NCBI GenBank assembly: GCA_028817435.1
Contig: JAPPPQ010000013.1
Location: 102,062 to 166,061, forward strand
Direction of reading: 5' to 3'
Source: Deltaproteobacteria bacterium
Lineage (GTDB): Bacteria; Myxococcota_A; UBA9160; UBA6930
DNA: 64,000 bases
Shown: piece by piece, positions 7,751-16,702 of the stretch
How positions within the stretch are numbered: position 1 is the first letter of the stretch
Layout: the number at the start of each line of letters is the position of its first letter
Translations under genes and position numbers: made by a program
Notes under the pieces: generated by a model
What the model was told of the DNA's origin: nothing
Databases searched by the model: none
What the model saw: only the letters and a program-made list of their open reading frames with translations

Positions 7751-8275
7751 ATGCCGAAGGGCTCGCTGCGCCGCATTATCCCCGTGGGGGCCGTGCTGCT
7801 CGGCCTGATCGGCCCGGCCTCTGCGCCCGCTCCGGCCAGCAATCTCGAAGACGCGCCGGAGAGCGGCGAGCTCGAGGTCTCCGAAACGCCCGTCATCGAA
7901 GACGGCCCCCCCGCCGTGCCCCTGCAGAATCTGCTGCAGCTTCCCTCCCGGTCCAGCTACGGCATTGAGCGGCGCGGCGGACTCACCCAGGGCGAGTGGA
8001 AGGCGAGCTTCGAGGAGGTGGAGGAGCTGCTCGCCGCCGAACAGAGCGCCCTGGCCGAAGCGGAGCAGCGCATTGCCGAAGCCGCCGGGGAGAGCGCCCC
8101 GTGGCAGGTGGCGCCGCCGGTGCCGGGGGCGCAGAACAGCGAGGAAAACACGCTGGACTTCAAGACGCGGCAGGAGATCCGCCGGCGGCGGGCGGAGATT
8201 GAGCGGCTTGAGGAACGGCTGCAGAAGCTCGAAATCCAGGCAGACCTGGCAAATGTCCCCGAATCGTGGCGCTGA
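7751..8275 (+). CDS. Exported hypothetical protein with C-terminal coiled coil
   Basis: The family was not recognised. The 174-residue product has a likely signal peptide (IIPVGAVLLGLIGPASA, residues 9-25), an acidic and proline-rich middle, and two strongly helical segments (about 70-100 and 130-165) rich in Glu, Arg and Leu heptads, suggesting an extracytoplasmic coiled coil. It begins 7 bases after rpoZ and is followed by a 45-residue membrane protein, so all three may be cotranscribed. Confidence 0.6.
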   Translation: MPKGSLRRIIPVGAVLLGLIGPASAPAPASNLEDAPESGELEVSETPVIEDGPPAVPLQNLLQLPSRSSYGIERRGGLTQGEWKASFEEVEELLAAEQSALAEAEQRIAEAAGESAPWQVAPPVPGAQNSEENTLDFKTRQEIRRRRAEIERLEERLQKLEIQADLANVPESWR

Positions 8276-8302
8276 ACCACAGCGGCGGACGAAGGAGAAA
8301 GC

Positions 8303-8440
8303 ATGGCCAATCGGGAACCGGGGCGGGGCGGCGTGGACAAGGTCGCCATTCTCTACATTCTGGGCGGCATCCCCGCCATCGTCGGCTTCGTGGTGCTGCT
8401 CTTTGCGCTGGTGAACTGGATTCCGTCCATCCCCGCCTGA
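8303..8440 (+). CDS. Small single-pass membrane protein (45 aa)
   Basis: The reading frame encodes 45 residues: a short basic N-terminus followed by one hydrophobic helix (about residues 14-36), ending NWIPSIPA. AAGGAG lies 6 bases before the ATG. The TGA at 8438-8440 is convergent with the transporter gene 13 bases away. The good ribosome-binding site, one clean transmembrane segment and the position behind an exported protein support it as real. Function unknown. Confidence 0.6.
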   Translation: MANREPGRGGVDKVAILYILGGIPAIVGFVVLLFALVNWIPSIPA

Positions 8441-8453
8441 ACCGCCCGTGCGC

Positions 8454-9275
8454 TCACCCGGGCGCGCCCTGCCCCGCCTGCGCCCGCCCCGCCGCGGGAA
8501 GCTGCAGGTAGCGCGAGAGCCAGGCGGTGCCCAGGTAGAAGGGCAGCGTATCCACCAGCGCCACCGCCAGCTTGAAGATGTAGGCGGAGAGGATGAAGGT
8601 CAGCAGTTGCGGCAGCAGCGGCGCGGCCGCATCCACCGGCAGGCCCTGCGCCCAGAAGTGGACGATCAAAATCACCGAGGTGGTGTCCACCAGCTGGCTC
8701 ACCAGGGTGGAGCCGTTGTTGCGCAGCCACAGGTGGCGCCCCCGGGTCAGCCGCTTCCAGAAGTGGAAGAGATGCACATCGCAGAGCTGGGCGGCCAGGT
8801 AGGCGATCATCGAGCCGGCCACGGCGCCTATGGTCAGCTGGCGGATGCGGAAGAAGGCGTAGTCGTAGGCGCCGGGATCGGGCAGGCCCGCCGTCAGTTG
8901 CGGCGCAGGCGGCAGCACGCCCCCCAGCCAGACGATGAACACCACCCAGCAGTTCAGCGCCAGCCCCACCCACACCACCTGGTTCGCGCGGCGCCGCCCG
9001 TAGAGCTCGCTGATGAAATCGGTGCACAGGAAGGTGACGGGATAGGGCAGCACGCCCACCGCCAGCACAAAGGGCACGCGCAGGCCGAAGAGCTCGAAGG
9101 AGAAGTCGAGAAAGCGCGATACGCCCAGCACATTCAGCAGGGTCATGGAGCCGAGAAAAAAGCCCGCCAGCACCAGAAAGACGCGCTCGCGCCGCTCCTG
9201 CACCACTCTGTCCAGCGTCTCCACGGCGGGAGAGTAGGCCATCGGGCGGCGCGCGGCAGGGGTTTGCGTTAGCAT
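8454..9275 (-). CDS. yhhQ: Queuosine precursor transporter (YhhQ/DUF165 family)
   Basis: This 273-residue protein with six or more hydrophobic segments carries the DUF165 signatures VTFLCTDFISELYGRRRA and a central IGAVAGSMIAYL-AAQLCDVHLFHFWK region, then STLVSQLVDTTSVILI. The family imports queuine/preQ precursors across the inner membrane for tRNA queuosine modification. The ATG at 9275 gives an N-terminal tail before the first helix; the internal ATG at 9242 is an alternative, and neither has a clear ribosome-binding site. It is divergent from the YkgJ-like gene. Confidence 0.85.
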   Translation of the reverse strand: MLTQTPAARRPMAYSPAVETLDRVVQERRERVFLVLAGFFLGSMTLLNVLGVSRFLDFSFELFGLRVPFVLAVGVLPYPVTFLCTDFISELYGRRRANQVVWVGLALNCWVVFIVWLGGVLPPAPQLTAGLPDPGAYDYAFFRIRQLTIGAVAGSMIAYLAAQLCDVHLFHFWKRLTRGRHLWLRNNGSTLVSQLVDTTSVILIVHFWAQGLPVDAAAPLLPQLLTFILSAYIFKLAVALVDTLPFYLGTAWLSRYLQLPAAGRAQAGQGAPG

Positions 9276-9304
9276 GGGCCGGCGAAAACGGGGAGGTGAG
9301 GACG

Positions 9305-9850
9305 ATGACCATGCGGCAGGGCAATGGACTGGGCCAAACGGGCGGGGCAAATTTGCTGCCGGTGCTGACCAAGCAGCCGGACCACCCCTGCTTTCAGTGC
9401 GCGAAGTGCTGCAAATACATGTCCGTCGAGATTGACGCGCCGCGCACCATGCGCGATTACGACCACATCGTCTGGTATCTCTACCACGACAAGGTGTCGG
9501 TCTTTGTGGACTGGGAGTCGGACTGGTTCGTGCTGTTTCAGAGCCCCTGCGAGCACCTGAACGCCCAGGGCATGTGCGGCGTCTATGAGAAGCGCCCCGC
9601 CATTTGCAAGGACTTCGACTGGCGCGAGTGCGAGAATCACATGACGCCCGAGGACGGCCCCGCCGACAAGTGGCTCTTCGAGAGCGCCGAAGACTTCATG
9701 GCCTGGCTCAAAAAGCAGCGCCCCAAGGCCCACCAGCGCTTCATGCGCTTCCTGCGCCGCCGCCACGAATCCGGCGAGGAGCCCGAGCTCAAGCGCATCA
9801 GCGCAAAGCGCGTGCGCGCCCGGCGCAGCGCGCGCCCTGCGCCTGCATGA
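9305..9850 (+). CDS. YkgJ-like cysteine cluster protein
   Basis: The 181-residue protein has a CxxCxxCC-like N-terminal cluster (HPCFQCAKCCKYM), later CEHLN...GMCGVYEKRPAICKDF and a DWRECENH motif. That arrangement of eight or so cysteines is the YkgJ/CxxCxxCC family, thought to bind Zn or an Fe-S cluster. GGGGAGGTGAGG lies 8 bases before the ATG at 9305; an in-frame GTG at 9296 sits inside that site and is less likely. The C-terminus is Arg-rich. The stop overlaps the methyltransferase start (ATGA). Confidence 0.78.
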   Translation: MTMRQGNGLGQTGGANLLPVLTKQPDHPCFQCAKCCKYMSVEIDAPRTMRDYDHIVWYLYHDKVSVFVDWESDWFVLFQSPCEHLNAQGMCGVYEKRPAICKDFDWRECENHMTPEDGPADKWLFESAEDFMAWLKKQRPKAHQRFMRFLRRRHESGEEPELKRISAKRVRARRSARPAPA

Positions 9851-10914
9851 GCGGCCTGGACCCCGAGCGCCTGCGGGACTACCTGCGCGGCCTCTTCGGC
9901 CACCTCGAAGGCGCGCTGACCGCAACGCTGATCTACCTGGGCGACGCGCTGGGCCTCTACCAGGCGCTGGCAAGCGGCCCCGCGGACAGCGGGGAACTCG
10001 CAGCGCGCACCGGCCTCTCCGAGCGCTGGCTGCGCGAGTGGCTCTACAACCAGGCGGCGGCCCGGCTGATCGAGCCGCAGCCCGGCGGGCGCTTCGCCCT
10101 TTCGCCGGAGGGCCGCGCCGCGCTGGCCGATGAGGATCACCCCGCTTTCTCGGCCGGCTCCTTCAGCGGTTTGCCCGCGCAGCTCGCCGTGGCGCCCCGG
10201 CTGCGGGAATCTTTCCGCACCGGCCTGGGCCTGCCCTACGACGCCTTCGGCCCCGAAGGCGCGCGGGGCGTGGAGCGCGGCTTCGCCCCCTGGCTGCGCC
10301 ACGCGCTGGTGCCCCTTGGCATCGGCGCCATTGAGGGCCTGCCCCAGCGCCTGGAAGCCGGCGCGCAGGTGGCCGATGTGGGCTGCGGCGCAGGCGCAGC
10401 GCTGCTGCAGCTGGCGGCGGCCTTCCCGAACTGCGAGCTGCACGGCTACGAAATCTCGCGCCACGCCCTGGAGCGCGCCGAGGCGAAGCGCAAGAGCGCC
10501 GACGCGGGCAATGTGCACTTTCACCACGCCGAGCGCGAGCCCCTGCCCGGCGATGGCCGCTTCCACCTGGTGCTCACCCTCGACTGCCTCCACGATATGG
10601 CGCAGCCCCAGGCCGTGATGGAACAGATTCGCCAAGCTATTGCAGCGGATGGCGTGTGGCTGATCGCCGATATCAAGTGCTACCCGACCTTCGAGGAGAA
10701 TCTCGAAAACAATCCGATGGCCGCAATGATGTATGGCTTTTCCGTGCTCTCCTGCATGTCTTCCGCACTCTCGGAGCCCGGCGGCGCGGGGCTCGGCACC
10801 CTCGGCCTGCACGAACAGAAGGCGCGGGAAATGAGCGCCGGGGCGGGCTTCACCCGCTTCCGCCGCCTCGAAATCGAGCACCCCATCAACGCCTTTTACG
10901 AGGTGCGGCCCTAG
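9847..10914 (+). CDS. SAM-dependent methyltransferase with N-terminal winged helix
   Basis: This 355-residue protein combines an N-terminal winged-helix dimerisation domain (about residues 1-90, including ELAARTGLSERWLREWL) and a Rossmann methyltransferase domain from about 165. Motif I reads VADVGCGAGAALLQLA, followed by ELHGYEIS and the post-motif LVLTLDCLHDM. Layout resembles small-molecule O/N-methyltransferases of the Rv2258c type. The ATG overlaps the previous stop, so it is coupled to the Cys-cluster protein. The acceptor molecule is unknown. Confidence 0.78.
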   Translation: MSGLDPERLRDYLRGLFGHLEGALTATLIYLGDALGLYQALASGPADSGELAARTGLSERWLREWLYNQAAARLIEPQPGGRFALSPEGRAALADEDHPAFSAGSFSGLPAQLAVAPRLRESFRTGLGLPYDAFGPEGARGVERGFAPWLRHALVPLGIGAIEGLPQRLEAGAQVADVGCGAGAALLQLAAAFPNCELHGYEISRHALERAEAKRKSADAGNVHFHHAEREPLPGDGRFHLVLTLDCLHDMAQPQAVMEQIRQAIAADGVWLIADIKCYPTFEENLENNPMAAMMYGFSVLSCMSSALSEPGGAGLGTLGLHEQKAREMSAGAGFTRFRRLEIEHPINAFYEVRP

Positions 10915-10917
10915 CCC

Positions 10918-11625
10918 CTACTTGATCTCGATGGTCGCATCGAGGGTGATGGAAATCTCGCTCATGCCCTCCGGGAGGAGGGGCGCCACCGCGCCCTCGG
11001 GCAGGCCCATCACGCCCAGATTGCGGTCCAGCGGCGTGGCATCGCCGACAATGAGATCCACCAGGGTCCAGTCACTGCGGCCCAGCCCCTGCGCGATGAG
11101 ATTCGCCCGGGAGCGATACATCCCCAGCGCCTCGGCAATCAGCTCGTCTTCGACGCGCCCGAGGGTTTTGGGAGAGACGCCCATGCGCAGGTCGTGCAGC
11201 ACCAGCCCCGCGCCCTGCAGCTCGTCGAGCAGCGCGCCGAGCGCCTCCAGATCGCCGCTCTCCAGCTTCATGGACTGGTTCACCCGCCAGCCGACGATGC
11301 GCCCGGAGGCAGGGGAATCGCGGTCATAGATGGGATGGGTGCGGTAGCTGCCGTCCGAGGCGATGACGCCCGGCGTCCGCTTCGCCAAGTCGAGGGACGA
11401 GACCAGGCGCTGCCGCGCCGCCGCCGCCAGCTTGGCCGGATTGCGGCCCTGCTGCACCACGCCGATGTCCGCCGTCGCCCAGTCGTTGGCGACCTCGCGC
11501 CGCGCCTCGACGCGGAAGCTCACGCGGTTGCGCGCATCGTCCTGCCCCGCCGCCGCCACCGGCAACAGCGCGGCCAGAGCGGCCACGGCGAGCGGCAACC
11601 GCCCCGCCCAGCGCGCCCAAGGCAT
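10918..11625 (-). CDS. SIMPL (DUF541) domain periplasmic protein
   Basis: The 235-residue product has a signal peptide (PLAVAALAALLPVAAAGQ) and a SIMPL domain: VEARREVANDWATADIGV at the start, GWRVNQSMKLES in the middle and a C-terminal SEISITLDATIEIK strand. SIMPL proteins are periplasmic or outer-membrane associated with poorly known roles. The ATG at 11625 is used; a GTG four codons upstream is possible. It trails the molybdenum hydroxylase operon by 17 bases and may be cotranscribed. Confidence 0.75.
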   Translation of the reverse strand: MPWARWAGRLPLAVAALAALLPVAAAGQDDARNRVSFRVEARREVANDWATADIGVVQQGRNPAKLAAAARQRLVSSLDLAKRTPGVIASDGSYRTHPIYDRDSPASGRIVGWRVNQSMKLESGDLEALGALLDELQGAGLVLHDLRMGVSPKTLGRVEDELIAEALGMYRSRANLIAQGLGRSDWTLVDLIVGDATPLDRNLGVMGLPEGAVAPLLPEGMSEISITLDATIEIK

Positions 11626-11642
11626 CGGCTGCGCCACGCCGC

Positions 11643-12131
11643 CTAACCGGCCCCGGCTCCGGCGCGCAATTCCGCTGCGGCGTCCAGGACGGCGCGGACG
11701 ATTTTGTCGTAGCCGGTGCAGCGGCACAGATTGCCGGCCAGCCAGTAGCGCACCTCGCGCTCGCTGGGATCCTCGTTGCGCTCGAGCAGCGCGCGCGCCG
11801 CCACCACAAAGCCGGGGGTGCAAACGCCGCACTGCAGCCCGGCGTGCTCCAGCAGCTTCCGCTGCACCGGATGCAAGCGCCCCTGCTCGGCCACGCCCTC
11901 GACGGTGCCCACCTGGCGGCCCTCTGCCTCGGCGGCCAGCACCAGGCAAGCGCAGACCAGGCGGCCATCCAGGGTCACCGAGCAGGCCCCGCAATCGCCC
12001 GTGGCGCAGCCCTCCTTCACCCCGGTCCGGTGCAGCACATCGCGCAGCGCGTCGAGCAGCGTGGTGTGGGGATCGCACAGGAACTCCACCTCCTCGCCGT
12101 TGATGCTGGTTGCGATATGCAGCTTGGCCAT
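11643..12131 (-). CDS. Molybdenum hydroxylase small (2Fe-2S) subunit
   Basis: The 162-residue protein has both iron-sulfur motifs of the xanthine dehydrogenase/CoxS family: a plant-type ferredoxin loop with Cys42, Cys47, Cys50 and Cys62, and a helical domain with Cys101, Cys104, Cys136 and Cys138 (CGVC...CRC). It carries electrons from the molybdenum centre to the FAD subunit. It lies 3 bases downstream of the FAD subunit gene. Length is normal for the family. Confidence 0.92.
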   Translation of the reverse strand: MAKLHIATSINGEEVEFLCDPHTTLLDALRDVLHRTGVKEGCATGDCGACSVTLDGRLVCACLVLAAEAEGRQVGTVEGVAEQGRLHPVQRKLLEHAGLQCGVCTPGFVVAARALLERNEDPSEREVRYWLAGNLCRCTGYDKIVRAVLDAAAELRAGAGAG

Positions 12132-12134
12132 GGT

Positions 12135-13322
12135 TCAGCCTCCCTTTGCGGCGGCGCGGCGGGCGGCAATGGCCAGCGCGCGGCGGGCCAGCACGCCCGC
12201 AACATGGCGGCGGTATTCCACCGTGCCGCGTTTGTCGTCAATTGGCCGCACCGCCGCGCGGGCCGCCTCGGCCACCCGGGCCAGAGCGGCTTCGTCCGGC
12301 GCGGCGCCAACCAGCGCCCGGCCAAGCTCTTCCAGCAGCAGCACCCGGGGCGCCACAGCGCCCAGCGCAATGCGCGCGGCGGCAATGCGCCCCTGCGCAT
12401 CCAGGGCAAGGCTCACCCCTGCCCCGGCCACGGCAATATCCATCTCGCTGCGCGGGATCAAGCGCAGGTAGGCATCGGCGCTGCGGGGCGCGGGAAGCGG
12501 CAGCCGCAGAGCCACCAGCAATTCGCCCGGCGCCAGCGCATTTTCGCCGGGGCCGAGGCAGAAATCCTCCGCGGCCACAAAGCGCCGCCCGCCGGGGCCG
12601 GCGATTTCGCAGCGCGCGGCGGCGGCTACCAGCGCGGGAACCGTATCCGCCGCCGGAGAGGCGTTGCACAAATTGCCGCCCAGACTCGCGCGCCCCTGAA
12701 TCTGCTCGCTGCCGATCAGCTCGGCGGCCTCCACCACCCCCGGCCAGCGCTCGCGCAAATCGGGGTGCTCGCGCAGCGCCGCCGCGCTGTGCGCCGCGCC
12801 AATGACGCACTCTTCCTTCTCAAAGCGCAGCGCCTGCAGCTCGGGAATGCGCTTCACATCCACCAGCACGGCGGGGCGCAGGCCACTGCGCATTTGCACC
12901 AGCAGGTCGGTGCCGCCGGCCAGCACGCGGGCGTTGGCGCCGTGGGATTCGAGCAGCGCCACCGCCTCGGCAATGCTGTGCGGCACCGCAAAGACGCGCC
13001 CGCCCGCAGCCGCTTGCGCGGCCCCCGCCCCCCCGGAAATAGGCGGGAGAAAGTGCAGCTCGCTGCCCGCCGCAACGGGCTGTTGCGCCGCGCCCGGATG
13101 CAGCTCGCCGTCAATGGCGACGGCAAAGCTGCCGCCCAGTTCGGCTGCGAAGCCGGGAAAGCGCCGCTCCAGCTCGCGCAAAACGCCGCCCACATTGTGC
13201 GCCGCCACCAAAGCGCGCTCGGCCCCGCCGGCCAGCGGGCGCAGGCCGCTCGGGATCACCACCGCAATGGCGCGGGACTCCGCTCCCTCCGCGCCGCGCG
13301 CCCCCTTCACAGAAAGGCTCAC
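12135..13322 (-). CDS. Molybdenum hydroxylase FAD subunit with N-terminal MoaD-like domain
   Basis: The 395-residue product has two parts. Residues about 15-98 form a ubiquitin-fold MoaD/ThiS-like domain ending FLPPISGG, the motif whose terminal GG is thiocarboxylated in MoaD. From about 109 it is a CoxM-type FAD subunit with VLAGGTDLLVQM, GRASLGGNLCNASPAADT and a C-terminal CO-dehydrogenase flavoprotein domain. The frame is open throughout, and no good start or ribosome-binding site separates the parts. The GTG start overlaps the TGA of the large subunit. The family role is electron transfer to NAD+ or another acceptor. The fusion puts a cofactor-synthesis module on an enzyme that needs that cofactor. 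Confidence 0.88.
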   Translation of the reverse strand: MSLSVKGARGAEGAESRAIAVVIPSGLRPLAGGAERALVAAHNVGGVLRELERRFPGFAAELGGSFAVAIDGELHPGAAQQPVAAGSELHFLPPISGGAGAAQAAAGGRVFAVPHSIAEAVALLESHGANARVLAGGTDLLVQMRSGLRPAVLVDVKRIPELQALRFEKEECVIGAAHSAAALREHPDLRERWPGVVEAAELIGSEQIQGRASLGGNLCNASPAADTVPALVAAAARCEIAGPGGRRFVAAEDFCLGPGENALAPGELLVALRLPLPAPRSADAYLRLIPRSEMDIAVAGAGVSLALDAQGRIAAARIALGAVAPRVLLLEELGRALVGAAPDEAALARVAEAARAAVRPIDDKRGTVEYRRHVAGVLARRALAIAARRAAAKGG

Positions 13323-15580
13323 TCCTGCAGCGCCGCGAGCAGGCGCGGGGGCGAAATGGGCAGCTCGGTCATGCGCACGCCCGTAGCCTGGCGCACCGCG
13401 TTGGCCACCGCCGACAGCGGCGGCACAATGGGCGTCTCGCCGACGCCGCGCACACCGTAGGGATGGGTGGGGTTCGGCACCTCCACCAGCACCGTGTCAA
13501 TCATCGGCAAATCGCTGGCCACGGGCATGCGGTAATCCAGGAAGCTCGCGTTATCCAGCGCGCCGTTTTCGTCGTAGAGGTATTCCTCGTTCAGCGCCCA
13601 GCCGATGCCCTGGGCTGCGCCGCCCTGCATTTGCCCCTCCACATAGGCGGGGTGCACGGCGCGGCCCGCATCCTGCACCGCCGTGTAGCGCAGCACCTCG
13701 ACGCGGCCCGTGTCGGCGTCCACCTCCACATCGCACAAATGGGTGGCGAAGCTCGGCCCGGCGGCGTGCGGGGTGAGCTGCGCCTGGCCGTTGATGGGGC
13801 CGCCCGTGGCCGACATACGCGCGGCAATCTGCGCCACGCTGAGCGGATCGCAGTCGAGGCCGGAGCCCTCGGCGGGCAGGCAGCGGCCATCGGCAAAGAC
13901 CACCTGCTCCGGCTCGCACTCCCAGAGCTTCGCCGCGCGCCGCCGCAGTTCCGCCGCCACCTGGCGGCAGGCCTCAATCACCGCCATGCCGGTGGCGAAG
14001 GTGACGCGGCTGCCGCCGGTGACATCGGTGTAGGGAGCGGCCTCGGTATCCGCCACCAGCGGGCGCACCTTGCCGACCTCAATGCCGAGCTCTTCGGCGC
14101 ACATAATCGCCATGGAGGCCCGGGAGCCGCCGATATCCGGGTTGCCCGTCACCACCACCGCGCCGCCGTCCTCGGAGAGATGCACCTCCGCGCTCGAGGA
14201 CAAAGTGGCGTTGAACCAGAAGCCCACCGCCATGCCGCGCCCGCGCAGCGCGCCGGGGGGCGAATCCGCCCGCTGCGTCAGCGGCGCCTTGTAGTGCGGA
14301 TGGGCGCGCACCGCCTCCAGCGTCTCCACCAGGCCGATGGCCTTGAAGCGCGGGCCGTAGGGAAGCTGCGTGCCCTCCCGCGCGGCGTTGCGCAGCCGCA
14401 GCTCCACGGGATCCAGCGCCAGGCGCTCCGCCAGCTCGTCCAGCAGCGATTCCAGCCCAAACGCAGCCTGCGGCGCGCCGGGCGCGCGGTAGGCCGTGGT
14501 CTTGGGCTTGTTGCAGACCACATCGAAGCCCTCGACGAACAGGTGCTCAATATCGTAGGGCGCGAAAATGCACATGGCGCCCATTTGCACCGGCGAGCCG
14601 GGAAAAGCGCCCGCCTCATACCAGAGCCGCGCCGAAGCGGCGGTGATGCGGCCCTCCCGCGTCGCGCCCACCTTCACCTCCACCTTCGAAGCGGGGGCGG
14701 GGCCGGTGGCGCGGAACACCTCCTCCCGGCTCATGACCATCTTCACCGGGCGGCCCGAGCGGCGCGAGAGCAGAATGGCGAGCGGCTCCATATACACCGT
14801 CGTCTTGCCGCCGAAGCCGCCGCCAATCTCGCTGGGAATCACGCGAATCTGCGAGTGGTCCATGCCCAGCACCCGGGCCGAGAAGTTGCGCACCGCAAAC
14901 GGCCCCTGGGTGCAGCACCAGACCACGGACTGCCCGTCGCCATCGGTGCGCGCCAGCACCGCGTGGGGCTCGATGTAGCCCTGATGCACCGTCTGGGTGC
15001 GGAAGCTCTTTTCCAGCACGATGTCGGCCTCGGCGAAGCCGCGCTCCAGATCGCCGCGCGCAAACTCCACCCGGGCCGCAATGTTGCCGGGGCCGTTCGG
15101 CTCCATGCCCTTGGGCGCGCGGCCCTCGTGCAAAATCGGCGCGTTCCCGGCCAGCGCCGCATCCAAATCCACCGCCGGCGGCAGCGGCTCGTAGTCCACC
15201 TCAATCTCCGCCAGCGCGCGCTCGGCGATTTCCGGCGAAACCGCCGCCACCGCCGCCACCGCATGGCCGTGGTAGAGCGCCTTCTCCCGCGCCAGCACAT
15301 TGCGCGAGAGATCGGCGAAGTTGATGGCCCCGCGCCCCGGCGCCACCTCGGGCAAATCTGCCGCCGAAACCACCGCCTTCACGCCCGGCAGCGCCGCCGC
15401 CCGGCTCACATCCACCCCGCGAATGCGCGCGTGGGCGTGGGGGCTGCGCAACACCTTGCCCCACAGCATATCCGGGAACGCCTGATCCGCGCCGAAATCC
15501 GCGCGCCCCGTCACCTTGTCAAAGCCATCCGGGCGGATGGGCCGCGTGCCCACCCAGCGAAACTTCTGCTCGCCCTGCAT
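13319..15580 (-). CDS. Molybdenum hydroxylase large (molybdopterin-binding) subunit
   Basis: This 753-residue xanthine dehydrogenase-family subunit has an N-terminal hammerhead domain (RADFGADQAFPDMLW) and the Moco-binding segments IGGGFGGKTTVYMEP and TTAYRAPGAPQAAFG. The C-terminal GVRGVGETPIVPPLSAVA holds the expected catalytic glutamate. The active-site loop is not the AYxCSFR loop of CO dehydrogenase, so it is not a form I CODH; an aldehyde, purine, nicotinate or hydroxybenzoyl-CoA-type substrate is possible. GGGAGGAG precedes the ATG at 15580, favoured over an in-frame start 24 bases upstream. It leads the operon to 10918. Confidence 0.92.
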   Translation of the reverse strand: MQGEQKFRWVGTRPIRPDGFDKVTGRADFGADQAFPDMLWGKVLRSPHAHARIRGVDVSRAAALPGVKAVVSAADLPEVAPGRGAINFADLSRNVLAREKALYHGHAVAAVAAVSPEIAERALAEIEVDYEPLPPAVDLDAALAGNAPILHEGRAPKGMEPNGPGNIAARVEFARGDLERGFAEADIVLEKSFRTQTVHQGYIEPHAVLARTDGDGQSVVWCCTQGPFAVRNFSARVLGMDHSQIRVIPSEIGGGFGGKTTVYMEPLAILLSRRSGRPVKMVMSREEVFRATGPAPASKVEVKVGATREGRITAASARLWYEAGAFPGSPVQMGAMCIFAPYDIEHLFVEGFDVVCNKPKTTAYRAPGAPQAAFGLESLLDELAERLALDPVELRLRNAAREGTQLPYGPRFKAIGLVETLEAVRAHPHYKAPLTQRADSPPGALRGRGMAVGFWFNATLSSSAEVHLSEDGGAVVVTGNPDIGGSRASMAIMCAEELGIEVGKVRPLVADTEAAPYTDVTGGSRVTFATGMAVIEACRQVAAELRRRAAKLWECEPEQVVFADGRCLPAEGSGLDCDPLSVAQIAARMSATGGPINGQAQLTPHAAGPSFATHLCDVEVDADTGRVEVLRYTAVQDAGRAVHPAYVEGQMQGGAAQGIGWALNEEYLYDENGALDNASFLDYRMPVASDLPMIDTVLVEVPNPTHPYGVRGVGETPIVPPLSAVANAVRQATGVRMTELPISPPRLLAALQE

Positions 15581-15688
15581 CGCTCCTCCCTCTCTCCCAG
15601 CCACGGGCCGCGCCCCCCAGCGCCGCCCCCGCTCCAGGCGGCGGAGCTTACCCCCTCCGCCCCGCCCCCGCCCCCGGGCGGTAGGGCC

Positions 15689-16702
15689 TCAGCCCTCCCG
15701 AGGGGAAACTGCGGGCCGGGGCGGCTGGGAGGGATCTTCGAGGAAGCAGCGCGATTGGCCGCCGGAGGCGCAGTCGTAGAGGGGCGGCTTTTCCCGGCGG
15801 CAGCGGTCGAAGGTTTTGGGGCAGCGGGTGTGGAAGCGGCAGCCGGGGGGGGGCGCGGCGGGGGACGGGACATCGCCCAGCACGCCCAGCGCACAGTGGC
15901 GGCGCTGGGGATCCACCGAGGGCGCGGCGGCGAGCAGGCCCTGGGTGTAGGGATGGGCGGGCGCTTCGAAGATGCGCCGGGTGGGGCCGCGCTCGACGAT
16001 CTGCCCCAGATACATGACGGCTACCTCATCGGCCAGATAGCGCACCACCGAGAGATCGTGGGTGATGAACAGGTAAGCCAGGTTCAGTTCGCGCTGCAGC
16101 TCGCCGAGCAGATTCAAAATTTGCGCCTGAATGGAGACATCCAGGGCGGACACGGCCTCGTCGCAGATCACCAGCTCGGGTTCGACGGCCAGCGCGCGGG
16201 CAATGCCAATGCGCTGGCGCTGCCCGCCCGAAAGCTCGTGGGGGTAGCGCCACAGGTGATCGGCATCGAGCTGCACGCGCTGCAGCAATTCCACCACGCG
16301 CTCGGTGCGGCGGCGCGGACCGCCGCCAATGCCGAAGGAGCGCATGCCCTCTGCCACCAGATCGCGCACGCGCATGCGGGGGTTCAGCGAAGCCATCGGA
16401 TCCTGAAACACAATCTGCATGCGCTGCCGGAATTGGCGCAGCTCCCGCGAGGGCTGCGCCAGCAAATCCACGCCGTCAAAGCGGACGCTGCCCGCTTGGG
16501 GTTGCTCCAGCCGCAGAATAGAGCGCCCCACCGTCGTCTTGCCGCAGCCGGATTCGCCCACCAGCGCCACCGTCTGCCCCACGCGCACCGTCAAATCCAC
16601 GCCATCCACAGCGCGAATGTGCCCCACCACGCGCCGCCGCAACCCCTGCCGCACCGGAAACCAGGTGCGCAGCCCCTCCACCTCCAGCAGCGCCGCGCTC
16701 AC
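15689..16702 (-). CDS. Peptide/nickel-type ABC importer ATPase (OppF/DppF-like)
   Basis: The 337-residue ATPase has Walker A GESGCGKT (about 49-56), Q-loop FQDPMASLNP, signature LSGGQRQR and Walker B VICDEAVSALD, where the usual DEP proline is Ala. A C-terminal oligopeptide-HPY domain with CRFHTRCP and a second cysteine set fits the Opp/Dpp family. It would pair with the OppD-like subunit to power solute import. The GTG start overlaps the TGA of the upstream OppD-Mrr fusion (GTGA), so the inserted nuclease domains did not break coupling. Confidence 0.9.
   Translation of the reverse strand: MSAALLEVEGLRTWFPVRQGLRRRVVGHIRAVDGVDLTVRVGQTVALVGESGCGKTTVGRSILRLEQPQAGSVRFDGVDLLAQPSRELRQFRQRMQIVFQDPMASLNPRMRVRDLVAEGMRSFGIGGGPRRRTERVVELLQRVQLDADHLWRYPHELSGGQRQRIGIARALAVEPELVICDEAVSALDVSIQAQILNLLGELQRELNLAYLFITHDLSVVRYLADEVAVMYLGQIVERGPTRRIFEAPAHPYTQGLLAAAPSVDPQRRHCALGVLGDVPSPAAPPPGCRFHTRCPKTFDRCRREKPPLYDCASGGQSRCFLEDPSQPPRPAVSPREG

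Noticed and set aside
13319..15580. Form I CO dehydrogenase large subunit
   Set aside because: The diagnostic AYxCSFR active-site loop is absent; the site reads TTAYRAPGAP, as in other molybdenum hydroxylases.
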